Of a DNA stretch of 64,000 nucleotides, positions 26,789 through 35,912 are shown piece after piece. Location of the stretch: the NCBI RefSeq assembly GCF_004341245.1, contig NZ_SLWY01000016.1:1-64000 (forward strand), given 5' to 3'. The stretch's first letter is position 1, and each line of letters opens with the position of its first letter. The notes beneath the pieces were generated by a model. That model made no database searches. It was not told the origin of the DNA and was given only the letters and a program-made list of their open reading frames with translations. This DNA is from Plasticicumulans lactativorans (GTDB lineage Bacteria > Pseudomonadota > Gammaproteobacteria > Competibacterales > Competibacteraceae). Both the position numbers and the translations under genes were made by a program.

Positions 26789-27856
26789 ATGCCATTGGTC
26801 GCCCATTCTCCGCTGCCGAGCTTCATGCGCCTCGCCGACGAGGGCGAGGAGATCCTCGGCCTGGAGCGAGCCCATCAGCAGGACATCCGCGACCTGCACA
26901 TCGGCCTGCTCAACATGATGCCCGACGCCGCGCTGGCGGCGACCGAGCGCCAGTTCCTGCGCCTGATCGGCTCGTGCAACCGCATCACGCAGTTCTACGT
27001 GCACCCGTTCACCGTCGGCGGCATCGAGCGCGGCGCCGAGGCGCGGGCCTACATCGACGCCTACTACGAGCCGTTCGAGACGATCCAGCGCGACGGCCTC
27101 GATGCGCTGATCATCACCGGCGCCAACATCTCCAACCCCGACTTCACCCGCGAGCCGTTCTGGGAGCCGCTGCGCGAGGTGGTCGACTGGGCCTGCGATC
27201 ACGTCACCACCACGCTGTTCGCCTGCCTCGCCGCGCACGCCACGCTGCGCATGCGCTACGGCATCGTGCGCCGGCGCCTGCCCGACAAGGTCTGGGGCGT
27301 GTACCCGCACCGCGTGGTCGCGCGTTCGCACCCGCTGGTGCGCAACGTCAACACGCGCTTCGACGTGCCGCATTCGCGCTGGAACGAGGTCTCGCGCGAT
27401 CAGCTCGACGACGCCGGGCTGATCACGCTGGTGGAGAGCGCCGAGGTCGGCCCGCACCTGGCGGTGAGCGGCGACGGCTTCCGCCTGGTGTTCTTCCAGG
27501 GCCACCCCGAGTACGACACCGACAGCCTGCTGAAGGAGTACAAGCGCGAGGTCATGCGCTTCATCGACGGCAGCCGCGAGGACTACCCGCCGCTGCTCGA
27601 CCACTATTTCAACGAAGCCGCCGAGGCGCTGCTCTACGAGTACCGCACGCACGTGCTGGCGAACCGCGCCCACGGCGTGCCGGTGCCGCCCTTCCCCGAG
27701 GCCGAGGTGCGCGCGCAGCTCGACAACACCTGGGCCGACAGCGCCAAGGCGGTGTTCAACAACTGGCTCGGGCTGATGTACCAGATCACCCACGCCGACC
27801 GCCGGCTGCCGTTCATGGACGGCGTCGATCCCGCCGATCCGCTGCGCGGGCTGTGA
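26789..27856 (+). CDS. metA: Homoserine O-acyltransferase of the MetA family, divergent specificity pocket
   Basis: 355 residues, with a class-I-glutamine-amidotransferase-like fold. LHIGLLNMMPDAALAATERQFLRLIG near the N-terminus is diagnostic. The nucleophile C146 is in TLFACLAAH, and the His/Glu pair is in FQGHPEYD. In E. coli the loop reads TGAPLG, where a Gly favours succinyl-CoA and a Glu favours acetyl-CoA. Here it reads TGANIS, with Ser at that position (S115) and Asn replacing the Pro. The acyl donor is therefore uncertain. The family acylates homoserine for methionine synthesis. GGAGG lies 8 bases before ATG 26789. Betaproteobacteria usually use MetX, so this may be a second enzyme. 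Confidence 0.85.
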   Translation: MPLVAHSPLPSFMRLADEGEEILGLERAHQQDIRDLHIGLLNMMPDAALAATERQFLRLIGSCNRITQFYVHPFTVGGIERGAEARAYIDAYYEPFETIQRDGLDALIITGANISNPDFTREPFWEPLREVVDWACDHVTTTLFACLAAHATLRMRYGIVRRRLPDKVWGVYPHRVVARSHPLVRNVNTRFDVPHSRWNEVSRDQLDDAGLITLVESAEVGPHLAVSGDGFRLVFFQGHPEYDTDSLLKEYKREVMRFIDGSREDYPPLLDHYFNEAAEALLYEYRTHVLANRAHGVPVPPFPEAEVRAQLDNTWADSAKAVFNNWLGLMYQITHADRRLPFMDGVDPADPLRGL

Positions 27857-27860
27857 GGCC

Positions 27861-27878
27861 GCCCGCCCGGCGGCGGGC
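27861..27878. terminator. Short GC-rich hairpin after the metA-family gene
   Basis: GCCCGCC (27861-27867) pairs with GGCGGGC (27872-27878) over a 4-base loop, starting 5 bases after the stop codon. There is no T-tract. It may act as a weak terminator or mRNA end. Confidence 0.3.
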
Positions 27879-27934
27879 GAGCGGTGCCATAATCCGCCGC
27901 CCCTGCCGCCGCCTGCCGACCATCGCCCGCCGCC

Positions 27935-28546
27935 GTGCCCGACCGTCCGTTCCGACACCTCGTGCTGCAAGCCCGCTGGCGCCCGGCCGGACACGGCGCG
28001 CCCGGCCATCCGCCGCCGGCGCTCGCCGCCTGGCTGTTCGACACCGGCTCGCTGACGCGCCGGCTGCGCGCCGCCTGCGCCGAGCGCGGCCAGGCCTTCG
28101 CGGTGGAGGTGCTGCGCACCGGGCGGGCGCGCCTGCTCAACGACGAGGCCGCCGCGCTCGGCTGCCGACGCAGCGGTTACGCCTGGGTGCGCGAGGTGCT
28201 GCTGCGCGCCGGCGGCGAACCCTGGGTGTTCGCGCGCACCGTGGTGCCGCTGCGCAGCCTGCGCGGCGCCGGCCGTAGCCTCACCCGCCTCGGCGCCCGC
28301 CCGCTCGGCGAGCTGCTGTTCGCCGACCCCCAGGTGCGGCGCGGGCCGCTGCAGGTGGCGCGGCTCGACCTGCGCCGGCCGCTCTACCGGCACGCCTGCG
28401 CGCCCTGCGCCGACGCGGCCGTGGCGCTGTGGGCGCGGCGTTCGGTCTTCCATATCGGTGGCCGGCCGCTGCTGGTGTGCGAACTCTTCCTGCCCGCCCA
28501 TCCCGCGGTGCGGGCCCATGCCCTTGCCAACGTCCCCGAACGATGA
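27935..28546 (+). CDS. ubiC: Chorismate lyase (chorismate pyruvate-lyase)
   Basis: 203 residues from a GTG. The UbiC pattern is present: [15 protein letters not shown] early, [54 protein letters not shown] and a C-terminal [19 protein letters not shown]. The conserved Arg in REV and the Glu near the C-terminus line the 4-hydroxybenzoate pocket. It converts chorismate to 4-hydroxybenzoate and pyruvate, the first committed step to ubiquinone. Its TGA overlaps the ubiA ATG (ATGA), so the two are translated together. Confidence 0.9.
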   Translation: MPDRPFRHLVLQARWRPAGHGAPGHPPPALAAWLFDTGSLTRRLRAACAERGQAFAVEVLRTGRARLLNDEAAALGCRRSGYAWVREVLLRAGGEPWVFARTVVPLRSLRGAGRSLTRLGARPLGELLFADPQVRRGPLQVARLDLRRPLYRHACAPCADAAVALWARRSVFHIGGRPLLVCELFLPAHPAVRAHALANVPER

Positions 28547-29412
28547 GCCCGACACGACTCTACGACCGCCTCACCGAGTACGCCCTGCTGATGCGCCTCG
28601 ACCGCCCCATCGGCAGCTTCCTGCTGCTGTGGCCGACGCTGTGGGCACTGTGGATCGCCGGCCACGGCCAGCCGGCGCAGGGCACCACGCTGGTGTTCGT
28701 GCTCGGCGTGCTGCTGATGCGCTCGGCCGGCTGCGTCGCCAACGACATCGCCGACCGGCGCTTCGATCCGCACGTCGCACGCACCCGCAGCCGCCCGCTC
28801 GCCGCCGGCCGGGTGAGCGTGCGCGAGGCGCTGTGGCTGTTCATCGCGCTGGTGACGCTCGCCTTCCTGCTGGTGCTGACGCAGAACGCGCTGACCGTGT
28901 GGCTGTCGGTGATCGGCGTCGTGCTGGCGGCGTGCTACCCGTTGATGAAGCGCCTGCACCACCTGCCGCAGGTGGTGCTCGGCATGGCCTTCGGCTGGGG
29001 CGTGCCGATGGCCTTCGCCGCGCTCACCGGCGAGGTGCCCGTGGTGGCGTGGCTGCTGTGGGCGGCGAACATCGCCTGGAGCGTGGTCTACGACACCATG
29101 TACGCGATGACCGACCGCGACGACGACCTGAAGATCGGCCTGAAGTCCACGGCGATCCTGTTCGGCGAACGCGACCTCGCGATCATCGCCCGCCTGCAAC
29201 TGCTGCTGCTGGCGCTGCTGGTGGTGGTCGGCGTGAGCGCCGGGCTCGGCCCGCTCTACTACCTCGGCCTGTTCGCCGCGCTGTGGTTCGCGCTCTGGCA
29301 GCGCTACCTGATCCGCGCGCGCGAGCCGGCCGCGTGCTTCCGCGCCTTCCTCAACAACAACTGGTTCGGCCTCGTGGTGTTCGCCGGCCTGCTGCTCGAC
29401 GCCCTGCCCTGA
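28543..29412 (+). CDS. ubiA: 4-hydroxybenzoate polyprenyltransferase
   Basis: 289 residues with eight or so membrane helices. The first Asp-rich motif, [23 protein letters not shown], binds the polyprenyl diphosphate through magnesium. The second, [18 protein letters not shown], completes the site. It attaches the polyprenyl chain to 4-hydroxybenzoate in the inner membrane, acting on the product of UbiC encoded just upstream. ATG 28543 overlaps the ubiC stop by 4 bp; the longer upstream frame lies inside ubiC and was discarded. Confidence 0.93.
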   Translation: MSPTRLYDRLTEYALLMRLDRPIGSFLLLWPTLWALWIAGHGQPAQGTTLVFVLGVLLMRSAGCVANDIADRRFDPHVARTRSRPLAAGRVSVREALWLFIALVTLAFLLVLTQNALTVWLSVIGVVLAACYPLMKRLHHLPQVVLGMAFGWGVPMAFAALTGEVPVVAWLLWAANIAWSVVYDTMYAMTDRDDDLKIGLKSTAILFGERDLAIIARLQLLLLALLVVVGVSAGLGPLYYLGLFAALWFALWQRYLIRAREPAACFRAFLNNNWFGLVVFAGLLLDALP

Positions 29413-29424
29413 GCGGCGCCGCGC

Positions 29425-30144
29425 TCAGCCGTCGGGCGGCGGCGTGCGCGCCGGCGCCCACACCTCGATGCGCTCGACGCCGGCCTGCAGGCGCAGCGTG
29501 CGCGCGGCCGCGTCCACCGTGTGTCCGGTGGTGACGACGTCGTCGACCAGCGCGACGTGGCGCGCCCGCACGTGCTCGTGCAGCACGAAGGCACGCGCGA
29601 CGTTGGCGGCGCGCTCGGCGAACGGCAGTGTGCTCTGCGCGCGGGTGTGCCGCGCGCGCTGCATCGCGTGCTCGGCGAGCGCGACGCCGCTGCGCCGGGC
29701 CAGCGTGCGGGCGATCTCGGCGGCCTGGTTGAAGCCGCGCTCGCGCAGCCGCCGCGGGTGCAGCGGGATCGGGATCAGCAGCTCCGGCAGCGGGCCGGGG
29801 CGGCCGTCGAGGGCGTCGGCGAGCAGTTCGCCGAGGAGCCGCGCGACGGCGATGCGGTGGCCGAACTTGAGCTGCAGCACCAGCGCGTCGACCGGGTAGG
29901 CGTAGCGCAGCGGCGCCAGCGCGGCGTCGAAGTGCGGTGGCCGGCGCTGGCAGCGGCCGCAGACCGCGCCGGCGGCGCCGGCCGGCAGCGCTTCGGCGCA
30001 GCGCGCGCAGGCGTGCCGGTTGCGCGGCAGCTCCGCGGCGCAGCCTTCGCAGAGGTCGCGGCCGCCGTTGCCGGGGGCGCCGCAGAGCAGGCAGACCGGC
30101 GGCAGCAGGGTGTTTCGTATAATTTCTGCCCATCTGTAAACCAT
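29425..30144 (-). CDS. comF: ComF-family phosphoribosyltransferase-like protein
   Basis: 239 residues. The N-terminal zinc-ribbon has PPVCLLCGAPGNGGRDLCEGC followed by ACARCAEAL and VCGRCQRRPP. The C-terminal phosphoribosyltransferase domain has IPIPLHPRRLRERGFNQAAEIAR and the PRPP-binding VALVDDVVTTGHTVDAAARTL. In competent bacteria ComF supports natural transformation in the cytoplasm; in others its role is unclear. It is convergent with ubiA and divergent from a small membrane protein gene. Confidence 0.9.
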   Translation of the reverse strand: MVYRWAEIIRNTLLPPVCLLCGAPGNGGRDLCEGCAAELPRNRHACARCAEALPAGAAGAVCGRCQRRPPHFDAALAPLRYAYPVDALVLQLKFGHRIAVARLLGELLADALDGRPGPLPELLIPIPLHPRRLRERGFNQAAEIARTLARRSGVALAEHAMQRARHTRAQSTLPFAERAANVARAFVLHEHVRARHVALVDDVVTTGHTVDAAARTLRLQAGVERIEVWAPARTPPPDG

Positions 30145-30228
30145 GTGCCTGCCCTTGCGGTTGACGACGCGATGCCGTTACCATCGCCGGGTCGATGCGG
30201 CCGGGCCGCGCCGGAGCCACTCTCCACC

Positions 30229-30624
30229 ATGACGGAACCCCAGTCCCCCCGCATCGCCACCGCCGAATCCGCCCGCCGCGCGGCGCGGATGATGAACCTC
30301 GGCAACATCGTGGCCATGGTGCTGCCCTTCCCGCTGCTGATCTTCTGGTTCGGTGCCTCGATGTTCGTCTACGCGATGAACCGCCACCACCCCAACCCCA
30401 AGGTCGGGCACTACACGCAGCAGGCGGCCTACCGGCTCTACGCGGTCACCGGCGCACTGATCGTGATGTTCACCGCCGCGCCGCGGGACAACGTCTGGGT
30501 GTGGGTGCTGGGCTGGGTGGCCGCGGCCGCCGCGCTGGTGCCGCTGTCGGTGCGCGACCTGCGCCGCATCCAGCAGGACGACTGGCAGGACACGCCGATC
30601 GTCGATGATCACCACCATCCCTGA
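30229..30624 (+). CDS. Small inner-membrane protein of unknown function upstream of bioB
   Basis: 131 residues. A hydrophilic N-terminus (ESARRAARMMNLGN) precedes three hydrophobic segments: IVAMVLPFPLLIFWFGASMFVYAM, YRLYAVTGALIVMFTAA and VWVLGWVAAAAALVPLSV. The stretch MNRHHPNPKVGHYTQQAAYRLY lies between the first and second. The C-terminus is acidic and His-rich (DDHHHP). I do not recognise a family with confidence. ATG 30229 directly precedes the hydrophilic start. It lies 25 bp before bioB on the same strand and is probably co-transcribed with the biotin operon. Confidence 0.7.
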   Translation: MTEPQSPRIATAESARRAARMMNLGNIVAMVLPFPLLIFWFGASMFVYAMNRHHPNPKVGHYTQQAAYRLYAVTGALIVMFTAAPRDNVWVWVLGWVAAAAALVPLSVRDLRRIQQDDWQDTPIVDDHHHP

Positions 30625-30649
30625 ACCCCTGACCTGAACGGGACGCCCG

Positions 30650-31693
30650 ATGACCGCCACCCACGCCCCCCTGCGCCACGACTGGACCCACGCCGAAGTC
30701 GAGGCGCTGTTCGCGCTCCCGTTCAATGACCTGCTGTTCCAGGCGCACACGCTGCACCGCGCGCACTTCGATCCCAACGCCGTGCAGGTCAGCACCCTGC
30801 TCAGCATCAAGACCGGCGCCTGCCCCGAGGACTGCGCCTACTGCCCGCAGAGCGCGCGCTACGCCACCGGCGTCGAGCGCGAGGCGCTGCTGCCGCTCGC
30901 CCAGGTGCTCGACGCCGCGCGCACCGCCAAAGCCGCCGGCGCCAGCCGCTTCTGCATGGGCGCGGCCTGGCGCAACCCGAAGGACCGCGATCTCGACCAG
31001 GTCGCGGCGATGGTCGAGGGCGTCAAGGCGCTCGGCCTGGAGACCTGCGTCACGCTCGGCATGCTCAGGCGCGAGCAGGCGCAGCGGCTGAAGGATGCCG
31101 GGCTCGACTACTACAACCACAACCTCGACACCTCGCCCGAGTTCTACGGCTCGATCATCACCACGCGCACCTACGAGGACCGCCTGCGCACGCTGCAACA
31201 CGTGCGCGAGGCCGGCATCAACGTCTGCGCCGGCGGCATCGTCGGCATGGGCGAGGGCGTGCGCGACCGTGCCGGCCTGCTGATCGAGCTCGCCAACCTG
31301 CCGCAGCACCCGGAGAGCGTGCCGATCAACCTGCTGGTGCAGGTCGAGGGCACGCCGCTGTTCGGCACCGAGGCGCTCGATCCGCTGGCGTTCGTGCGCA
31401 CCATCGCGGTCGCCCGCATCCTGATGCCGCGTTCCTACGTGCGCCTGTCCGCCGGGCGCTCCGGCATGAGCGACGAGACCCAGGCGCTGGCCTACTTCGC
31501 CGGCGCCAACTCGATCTTCTACGGCGAGAAGCTGCTGACCACCGGCAACCCCGAGGTCGACCGCGACCGCGCGCTGTTCGCGCGGCTCGGCATCCACGCG
31601 CTGGAGCGCACCGGGTCCCTGCCCGAAACCGGGGACGTCGAGCCGAGCGCGGGCTGCGGCTGCGGCGCCGCCAAGCTGTGCGCCGGCGCCTGA
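30650..31693 (+). CDS. bioB: Biotin synthase
   Basis: 347 residues. This is a radical-SAM enzyme with the cluster motif [11 protein letters not shown] (C58, C62, C65), followed by [25 protein letters not shown] and GGIVGMGE. The C-terminus has [32 protein letters not shown], which includes the arginine that binds the [2Fe-2S] sulfur donor cluster. It inserts sulfur into dethiobiotin. It heads bioBFHCD, and the four following genes supply the earlier steps of the same pathway. Confidence 0.96.
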   Translation: MTATHAPLRHDWTHAEVEALFALPFNDLLFQAHTLHRAHFDPNAVQVSTLLSIKTGACPEDCAYCPQSARYATGVEREALLPLAQVLDAARTAKAAGASRFCMGAAWRNPKDRDLDQVAAMVEGVKALGLETCVTLGMLRREQAQRLKDAGLDYYNHNLDTSPEFYGSIITTRTYEDRLRTLQHVREAGINVCAGGIVGMGEGVRDRAGLLIELANLPQHPESVPINLLVQVEGTPLFGTEALDPLAFVRTIAVARILMPRSYVRLSAGRSGMSDETQALAYFAGANSIFYGEKLLTTGNPEVDRDRALFARLGIHALERTGSLPETGDVEPSAGCGCGAAKLCAGA

Positions 31694-31735
31694 GCGGCGC
31701 CACGCAGCGGCACCACGGGCACGGGAGGCAGGCGC

Positions 31736-32899
31736 GTGCGTGATCTCGCCGCCGAACTCGCGGCGCTGCGCGCGCAGCACCTCTACCGTGCGCGCCGCGT
31801 CGTCAGCTCGCCGCAGGGGCCGCGGCTGCGCGTGGACGGGCGCGAACTGCTCGCCTTCTGCAGCAACGACTACCTCGGCCTCGCCGCCGATCCGCGCGTG
31901 CAGGCGGCGCTGGTCGCCGGCGCGGCGCGCTGGGGCAGCGGCGGCGGCGCGGCGCATCTCGTCTGCGGGCACAGCGCCGAGCACCACGCGCTCGAAGAGG
32001 AACTCGCCGAGTTCACCGGCCGCCCGCGCGCGCTGCTGTTCTCCACCGGCTACATGGCCAACCTCGGCGTGATCACCGCGCTCGCCGGGCGCGGTGACAC
32101 GGTGCTGCAGGATCGCCTGAACCACGCCTCGCTGCTCGACGGCGGCCTGCTGTCGGGGGCGCGCTTCGCGCGCTACGCGCACGCCGATGCCGGGGCCGCC
32201 GCCGCCAGGCTCGCCACGGCGGGCGGCGAGCGGGTGCTGGTCACCGACGGCGTCTTCAGCATGGACGGCGACCTCGCGCCGCTGCCCGCGCTCGCCGCCG
32301 CCTGCCGCGCGCACGGCGCCTGGCTGGTCGTCGACGACGCCCACGGCTTCGGCGTGCTCGGCCGCGAGGGCCGCGGCAGCGCCGAGCACTTTGGCCTCGG
32401 CGTGGCCGACGTGCCGGTGCTGATCGGCACGCTGGGCAAGGCCTTCGGCACCTCGGGCGCCTTCGTCGCCGGCAGCGAGGACCTGATCGAGTACCTGATC
32501 CAGAAGGCACGCACCTACATCTTCACCACGGCGACGCCGCCGGCGGTCGCCGCGGCGACGCGGGCCGCGCTCGCGATCCTGCGCCGCGAGGACGAGCGGC
32601 GCGCGCGGCTGGGCGCGCTGATCGCGCAGTTCCGTGCCGGCTGCGGGCAACTGGGGCTGACGTTGATGCCGTCGGCGACGCCGATCCAACCGGTCGTGGT
32701 CGGCAGCGCCGAGCGCGCGCTGGCATGGTCGGCGGCGCTGCGCGAGCGCGGCCTGCTGGTCGCGGCGATCCGCCCCCCGACCGTGCCCGCCGGCAGCGCG
32801 CGCCTGCGAGTGACGCTGTCGGCCGCGCACACCGAGGCCGAGGTCGCGCGCCTGCTCGACGCACTCGCCGCGATCGCCGCCGCCGAGGTGCCCGCATGA
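31736..32899 (+). CDS. bioF: 8-amino-7-oxononanoate synthase
   Basis: 387 residues from a GTG. This is an alpha-oxoamine synthase of PLP fold type I. It has [15 protein letters not shown] near the N-terminus, [38 protein letters not shown] with the PLP-contacting Asp and His, and the Schiff-base lysine K235 in [15 protein letters not shown]. It condenses pimeloyl-ACP with alanine. Its stop overlaps the bioH ATG by 4 bp, so translation is coupled. Confidence 0.95.
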   Translation: MRDLAAELAALRAQHLYRARRVVSSPQGPRLRVDGRELLAFCSNDYLGLAADPRVQAALVAGAARWGSGGGAAHLVCGHSAEHHALEEELAEFTGRPRALLFSTGYMANLGVITALAGRGDTVLQDRLNHASLLDGGLLSGARFARYAHADAGAAAARLATAGGERVLVTDGVFSMDGDLAPLPALAAACRAHGAWLVVDDAHGFGVLGREGRGSAEHFGLGVADVPVLIGTLGKAFGTSGAFVAGSEDLIEYLIQKARTYIFTTATPPAVAAATRAALAILRREDERRARLGALIAQFRAGCGQLGLTLMPSATPIQPVVVGSAERALAWSAALRERGLLVAAIRPPTVPAGSARLRVTLSAAHTEAEVARLLDALAAIAAAEVPA

Positions 32900-33666
32900 G
32901 CGGCCCGCTGTACGTGCGCCACTACGGCGCCGGCCCCGACCTCGTGCTGCTGCACGGCTGGGGCATGCACGCCGGCGTGTGGGAGGACGTCATCGAGGGG
33001 CTGGTGGATGACTGGCGCGTGACGGTGCTCGACCTGCCCGGCCACGGCCGCTCGCGCGGCCTGCCCCTCGGCGACCTCGCCACGCTGGCGGCGACCGTGG
33101 CCGCGCACGCACCGCGGCACGCGAGCTGGATCGGCTGGTCGCTCGGCGGGCTGGTGGCGCAGCGCATCGCGCTCGACCACCCGGCACGCGTGCGCCGGCT
33201 GGTGCTGGTCGGTGCCAATGCCTGCTTCGGCGCGCGGCCCGACTGGCCGCACGGCATGGCGGCCGAGACGCTCGAGCAGTTCGCCGCGAACCTCGCGCAG
33301 GACTACCGCGCCACGCTGAAGCGCTTCATCGCGCTGGAGGTGCTCGACAGCGACAACGCCGCCGAGCAGCTGCGGCGCCTGCGCGAGATCGTCTTCGAGC
33401 ACGGCGCGCCCGATCCGGCGGCGCTCGCCGACGGCCTCGCCATCCTCGGCGCCGCCGACCTGCGCCACGAATGGCCGCGCCTCGCGCTGCCGGTGCGCCT
33501 GCTCGCCGGGCGGCGCGACAAGCTGGTGCCGGCCGCCGCCGCCGCCGCGCTCGCGCAGCTCGCCCCCGATGCCCGCGCGCACGTGTTCGAGCGTGCCGGC
33601 CATGCGCCGTTCTTCTCCCATCCCGAGGCCTTCCTCGCCGCGCTGCGGAGCGCCCTGCATGACTGA
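32896..33666 (+). CDS. bioH: Pimeloyl-[acyl-carrier protein] methyl ester esterase
   Basis: 256 residues, an alpha/beta-hydrolase. The oxyanion region is [12 protein letters not shown], the nucleophile elbow is [10 protein letters not shown], the acidic residue lies in [11 protein letters not shown] and the catalytic His in [15 protein letters not shown]. BioH removes the methyl protecting group added by BioC once the pimeloyl chain is complete. ATG 32896 overlaps the bioF stop. Placement between bioF and bioC confirms the assignment over a generic esterase. Confidence 0.93.
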   Translation: MSGPLYVRHYGAGPDLVLLHGWGMHAGVWEDVIEGLVDDWRVTVLDLPGHGRSRGLPLGDLATLAATVAAHAPRHASWIGWSLGGLVAQRIALDHPARVRRLVLVGANACFGARPDWPHGMAAETLEQFAANLAQDYRATLKRFIALEVLDSDNAAEQLRRLREIVFEHGAPDPAALADGLAILGAADLRHEWPRLALPVRLLAGRRDKLVPAAAAAALAQLAPDARAHVFERAGHAPFFSHPEAFLAALRSALHD

Positions 33667-33731
33667 GCCCCGCGCCCCCCGCCGCCCGCCGGGGCCGCCC
33701 GCGCCGCGGGCCGACGCGCCGGAGCGCCGCC

Positions 33732-34607
33732 ATGCGTGAGGACGAGGCCTTCGATCTCGACCCGCGCGCGGTGGCGGCCTCGTTCCACGCCGCGGCGGCG
33801 CGCTACGACGAGGTCGCGGTGCTGCAGCGCGAGGTCGGCACGCGCCTGCTCGAACGCCTGGACCTGATCAAGCTGACGCCGCAGACCGTGCTCGACATCG
33901 GCTGCGGCACCGGGCAGGTGACGCGCGGGCTGATGGAGCGCTACCGCAAGGCGCGCGTGCTCGGGCTCGACCTCGCCCCCGGCATGCTGCTGCGCGCGCG
34001 CAAGCGGGCGCCGTGGCTGCGCACCCTGCACGTCGTCTGCGCCGATGCGGCGAGCCTGCCGCTCGCCTCGGGAAGCTGCGACCTGCTGTTCTCGAACTTC
34101 ACGCTGCAGTGGTGCCGCGACCTCGGCCGCGTGTTCGCGGAGGCCCGCCGCGTGCTGCGCCCCGGCGGGCTGTTCCTGTTCAGCACGCTCGGGCCGGACA
34201 CGCTGCGCGAGCTGCGCGAGGCCTGGGCGCACGCCGACGGCTACAACCACGTCAACGCCTTCACCGACATGCACGACGTCGGCGATGCGCTGCTGCGGGC
34301 GCGCTTCGCCGACCCGGTGATGGACGTCGAGCGCTTCACGCTGACCTACGCCGACGTCTACACGCTGATGCGCGAGCTGAAGGTGCTCGGCGCGCACAAC
34401 GTCAGCCGCGGGCGGGCGCCGGGCCTCACCGGCCGGCGGCGGCTGCAGGCGATGGCGGCGGCCTACGAGCGCCAGCGCCGCGACGGCGTGCTGCCGGCGA
34501 CCTACGAGGTCGTCTACGGTCACGCCTGGACGCCGACGCAGGAGCTGGCGACATCGCACGGCGACGGCGTGGCGACCTTCCCGCTGGCACGGCTGCGGCG
34601 GCGCTGA
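33732..34607 (+). CDS. bioC: Malonyl-ACP/CoA O-methyltransferase
   Basis: 291 residues. The SAM-binding motif is VLDIGCGTGQVTRGL, followed by VLGLDLAPGML, the acidic motif II region and LFSNFTLQWCRDLGRVFAEARRVLRPGGLFLFSTLGPDTL. This sequence pattern is diagnostic for BioC. It methylates the free carboxyl of malonyl-thioester to start pimeloyl synthesis by the fatty-acid machinery. It lies 65 bp after bioH and its last base is shared with the bioD ATG. Confidence 0.94.
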   Translation: MREDEAFDLDPRAVAASFHAAAARYDEVAVLQREVGTRLLERLDLIKLTPQTVLDIGCGTGQVTRGLMERYRKARVLGLDLAPGMLLRARKRAPWLRTLHVVCADAASLPLASGSCDLLFSNFTLQWCRDLGRVFAEARRVLRPGGLFLFSTLGPDTLRELREAWAHADGYNHVNAFTDMHDVGDALLRARFADPVMDVERFTLTYADVYTLMRELKVLGAHNVSRGRAPGLTGRRRLQAMAAAYERQRRDGVLPATYEVVYGHAWTPTQELATSHGDGVATFPLARLRRR

Positions 34608-35287
34608 TGGCCCTGCACGGCTGCTTCGTCACCGGCACCGACACCGGCGTCGGCAAGACCGTGGTCAGCGCCGGCCTGCTGCGGGCGCTGGCGGCGCAGG
34701 GGCTGCGCGCCTTCGGCATGAAGCCGGTCGCGAGCGGCTGCGACGCCACGCCCGCGGGCCTGCGCAACGCCGATGCGCTGGCGTTGTGCGCGGCCGGTGC
34801 GGCACCCGTGCCCTACGCGCTGGTCAACCCGTATGCCTTCGCGCCGCCGATCGCGCCGCACCTCGCCGCCGCGCAGGTCGGCGTGACGATCGACTTCGCG
34901 CACATCGAGGCCTGCGCGGCCGAGCTCGGGGCGCACGGCGAACGACTGGTGGTCGAGGGCGTGGGTGGCTGGCGCGTGCCGCTGGGCCCGCACGGCGACG
35001 TCGTCGCGCTCGCGCGGCGCCTCGGCCTGCCGGTGGTGCTGGTGGTCGGCCTGCGGCTCGGCTGCATCAACCATGCGCTGCTGAGCATCGAGGCGATCGC
35101 CGCAAGCGGCCTGCGCTGCGCCGGCTGGGTCGGCAGCGTCGTCGACCCGGCGATGGCGGCGCTCGACGACAACCTCGCCACGCTGCGCGCGACGCTCGCC
35201 GCGCCCTGCCTCGGCGTGGTGCCCTTCCTCGCCGGAGCCGACGCCGATCGGGTGGCGCCGTACCTGCGCCTGCCGGCGGGGTTCTAG
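34607..35287 (+). CDS. bioD: Dethiobiotin synthetase
   Basis: 226 residues. The P-loop is [19 protein letters not shown], and the substrate-binding KPVASGC follows. The [16 protein letters not shown] segment carries the metal and diaminopelargonate site. It closes the ureido ring using CO2 and ATP. ATG 34607 shares its A with the bioC TGA. The TAG stop overlaps the stop of creA on the opposite strand through the shared tetranucleotide CTAG. Confidence 0.95.
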   Translation: MALHGCFVTGTDTGVGKTVVSAGLLRALAAQGLRAFGMKPVASGCDATPAGLRNADALALCAAGAAPVPYALVNPYAFAPPIAPHLAAAQVGVTIDFAHIEACAAELGAHGERLVVEGVGGWRVPLGPHGDVVALARRLGLPVVLVVGLRLGCINHALLSIEAIAASGLRCAGWVGSVVDPAMAALDDNLATLRATLAAPCLGVVPFLAGADADRVAPYLRLPAGF

Positions 35288-35775
35288 CGCACCGGGGTCG
35301 CCGGCAGCGCGGCCGACCCCGGCCACGCCATCAGCGGGACCGCGGTCACCGAGTTCTTCGGCGAGCCCTCGACCAGCTTGTCGCTGTAGACCAGGTAGAC
35401 CAGGGTCTTGCGCTTCTCGTCGAGGAAGCGCACCACGCGCAGCTTCTTGAACAGCAGCGAGCGGCGTTCGGTGAACACCTCCTCGCCGTTCTTGAAGCTT
35501 TCGCGGAAGACGATCGGGCCGACCTGGCGGCAGGCGATGCTGGCGTCGGAGGTATCCTCGGCGAGGCCCAGGCTGCCCTTGATGCCGCCGGTCTGCGCCT
35601 TCGAGACGTGGCAGGCGACGCCGTCGACCTTGGGGTCGTCGAAGGCCTCGATGACGATCTTGTGGTTGGCGCCCAGCCACTGGAAGGCGGTGTCGACGCT
35701 GCCGATCTGCTCGGCCTGCGCGGCGCTGCAGGCCCCGCCGAGGGTGAGGAGGGCGAGCAGGAGCGGATGGCGCAT
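35284..35775 (-). CDS. creA: CreA-family periplasmic protein
   Basis: 163 residues. A signal peptide of about 21 residues ends in [10 protein letters not shown]. The mature protein reads [42 protein letters not shown], the CreA signature with a conserved cysteine pair. Its function is unknown despite the name, and it is not the fungal carbon regulator. It is convergent with bioD, and the two stop codons overlap by 3 bases on opposite strands. Confidence 0.9.
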   Translation of the reverse strand: MRHPLLLALLTLGGACSAAQAEQIGSVDTAFQWLGANHKIVIEAFDDPKVDGVACHVSKAQTGGIKGSLGLAEDTSDASIACRQVGPIVFRESFKNGEEVFTERRSLLFKKLRVVRFLDEKRKTLVYLVYSDKLVEGSPKNSVTAVPLMAWPGSAALPATPVR

Positions 35776-35879
35776 GGGATCTCCTCGGAGCCTTCGGGGC
35801 GCGACCGCCGGCCGCGCCGTAACAGTCCTTTACACTATGTGAAATGCCACAGGCCCGACTTCTGGCCGGAGCCTCTTTC

Positions 35880-35885
35880 TATAAT
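35880..35885 (+). promoter_or_regulatory. Probable -10 element of the FimX-like gene
   Basis: A perfect TATAAT lies at 35880-35885, 27 bases before the start codon, in an otherwise GC-rich stretch. No good -35 hexamer is present at 16-18 bases (GACTTC is the best), so an activator may be needed. Confidence 0.5.
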
Positions 35886-35912
35886 GCCCTGAAGTGTCTT
35901 CAGGAGAAGCGC

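Noticed and set aside
24392-28555. A 1387-codon open frame on the minus strand opposite recG and metA
   Set aside because: It is antisense to three genes with clear motifs, is Arg/Gly/His-rich without domains, and is the usual by-product of GC-biased codons.
35830-35846. TTACACTATGTGAA as a CRP/FNR-type site between creA and the FimX-like gene
   Set aside because: The half-sites have the wrong spacing and several mismatches to TGTGA-N6-TCACA, so the resemblance is probably chance.
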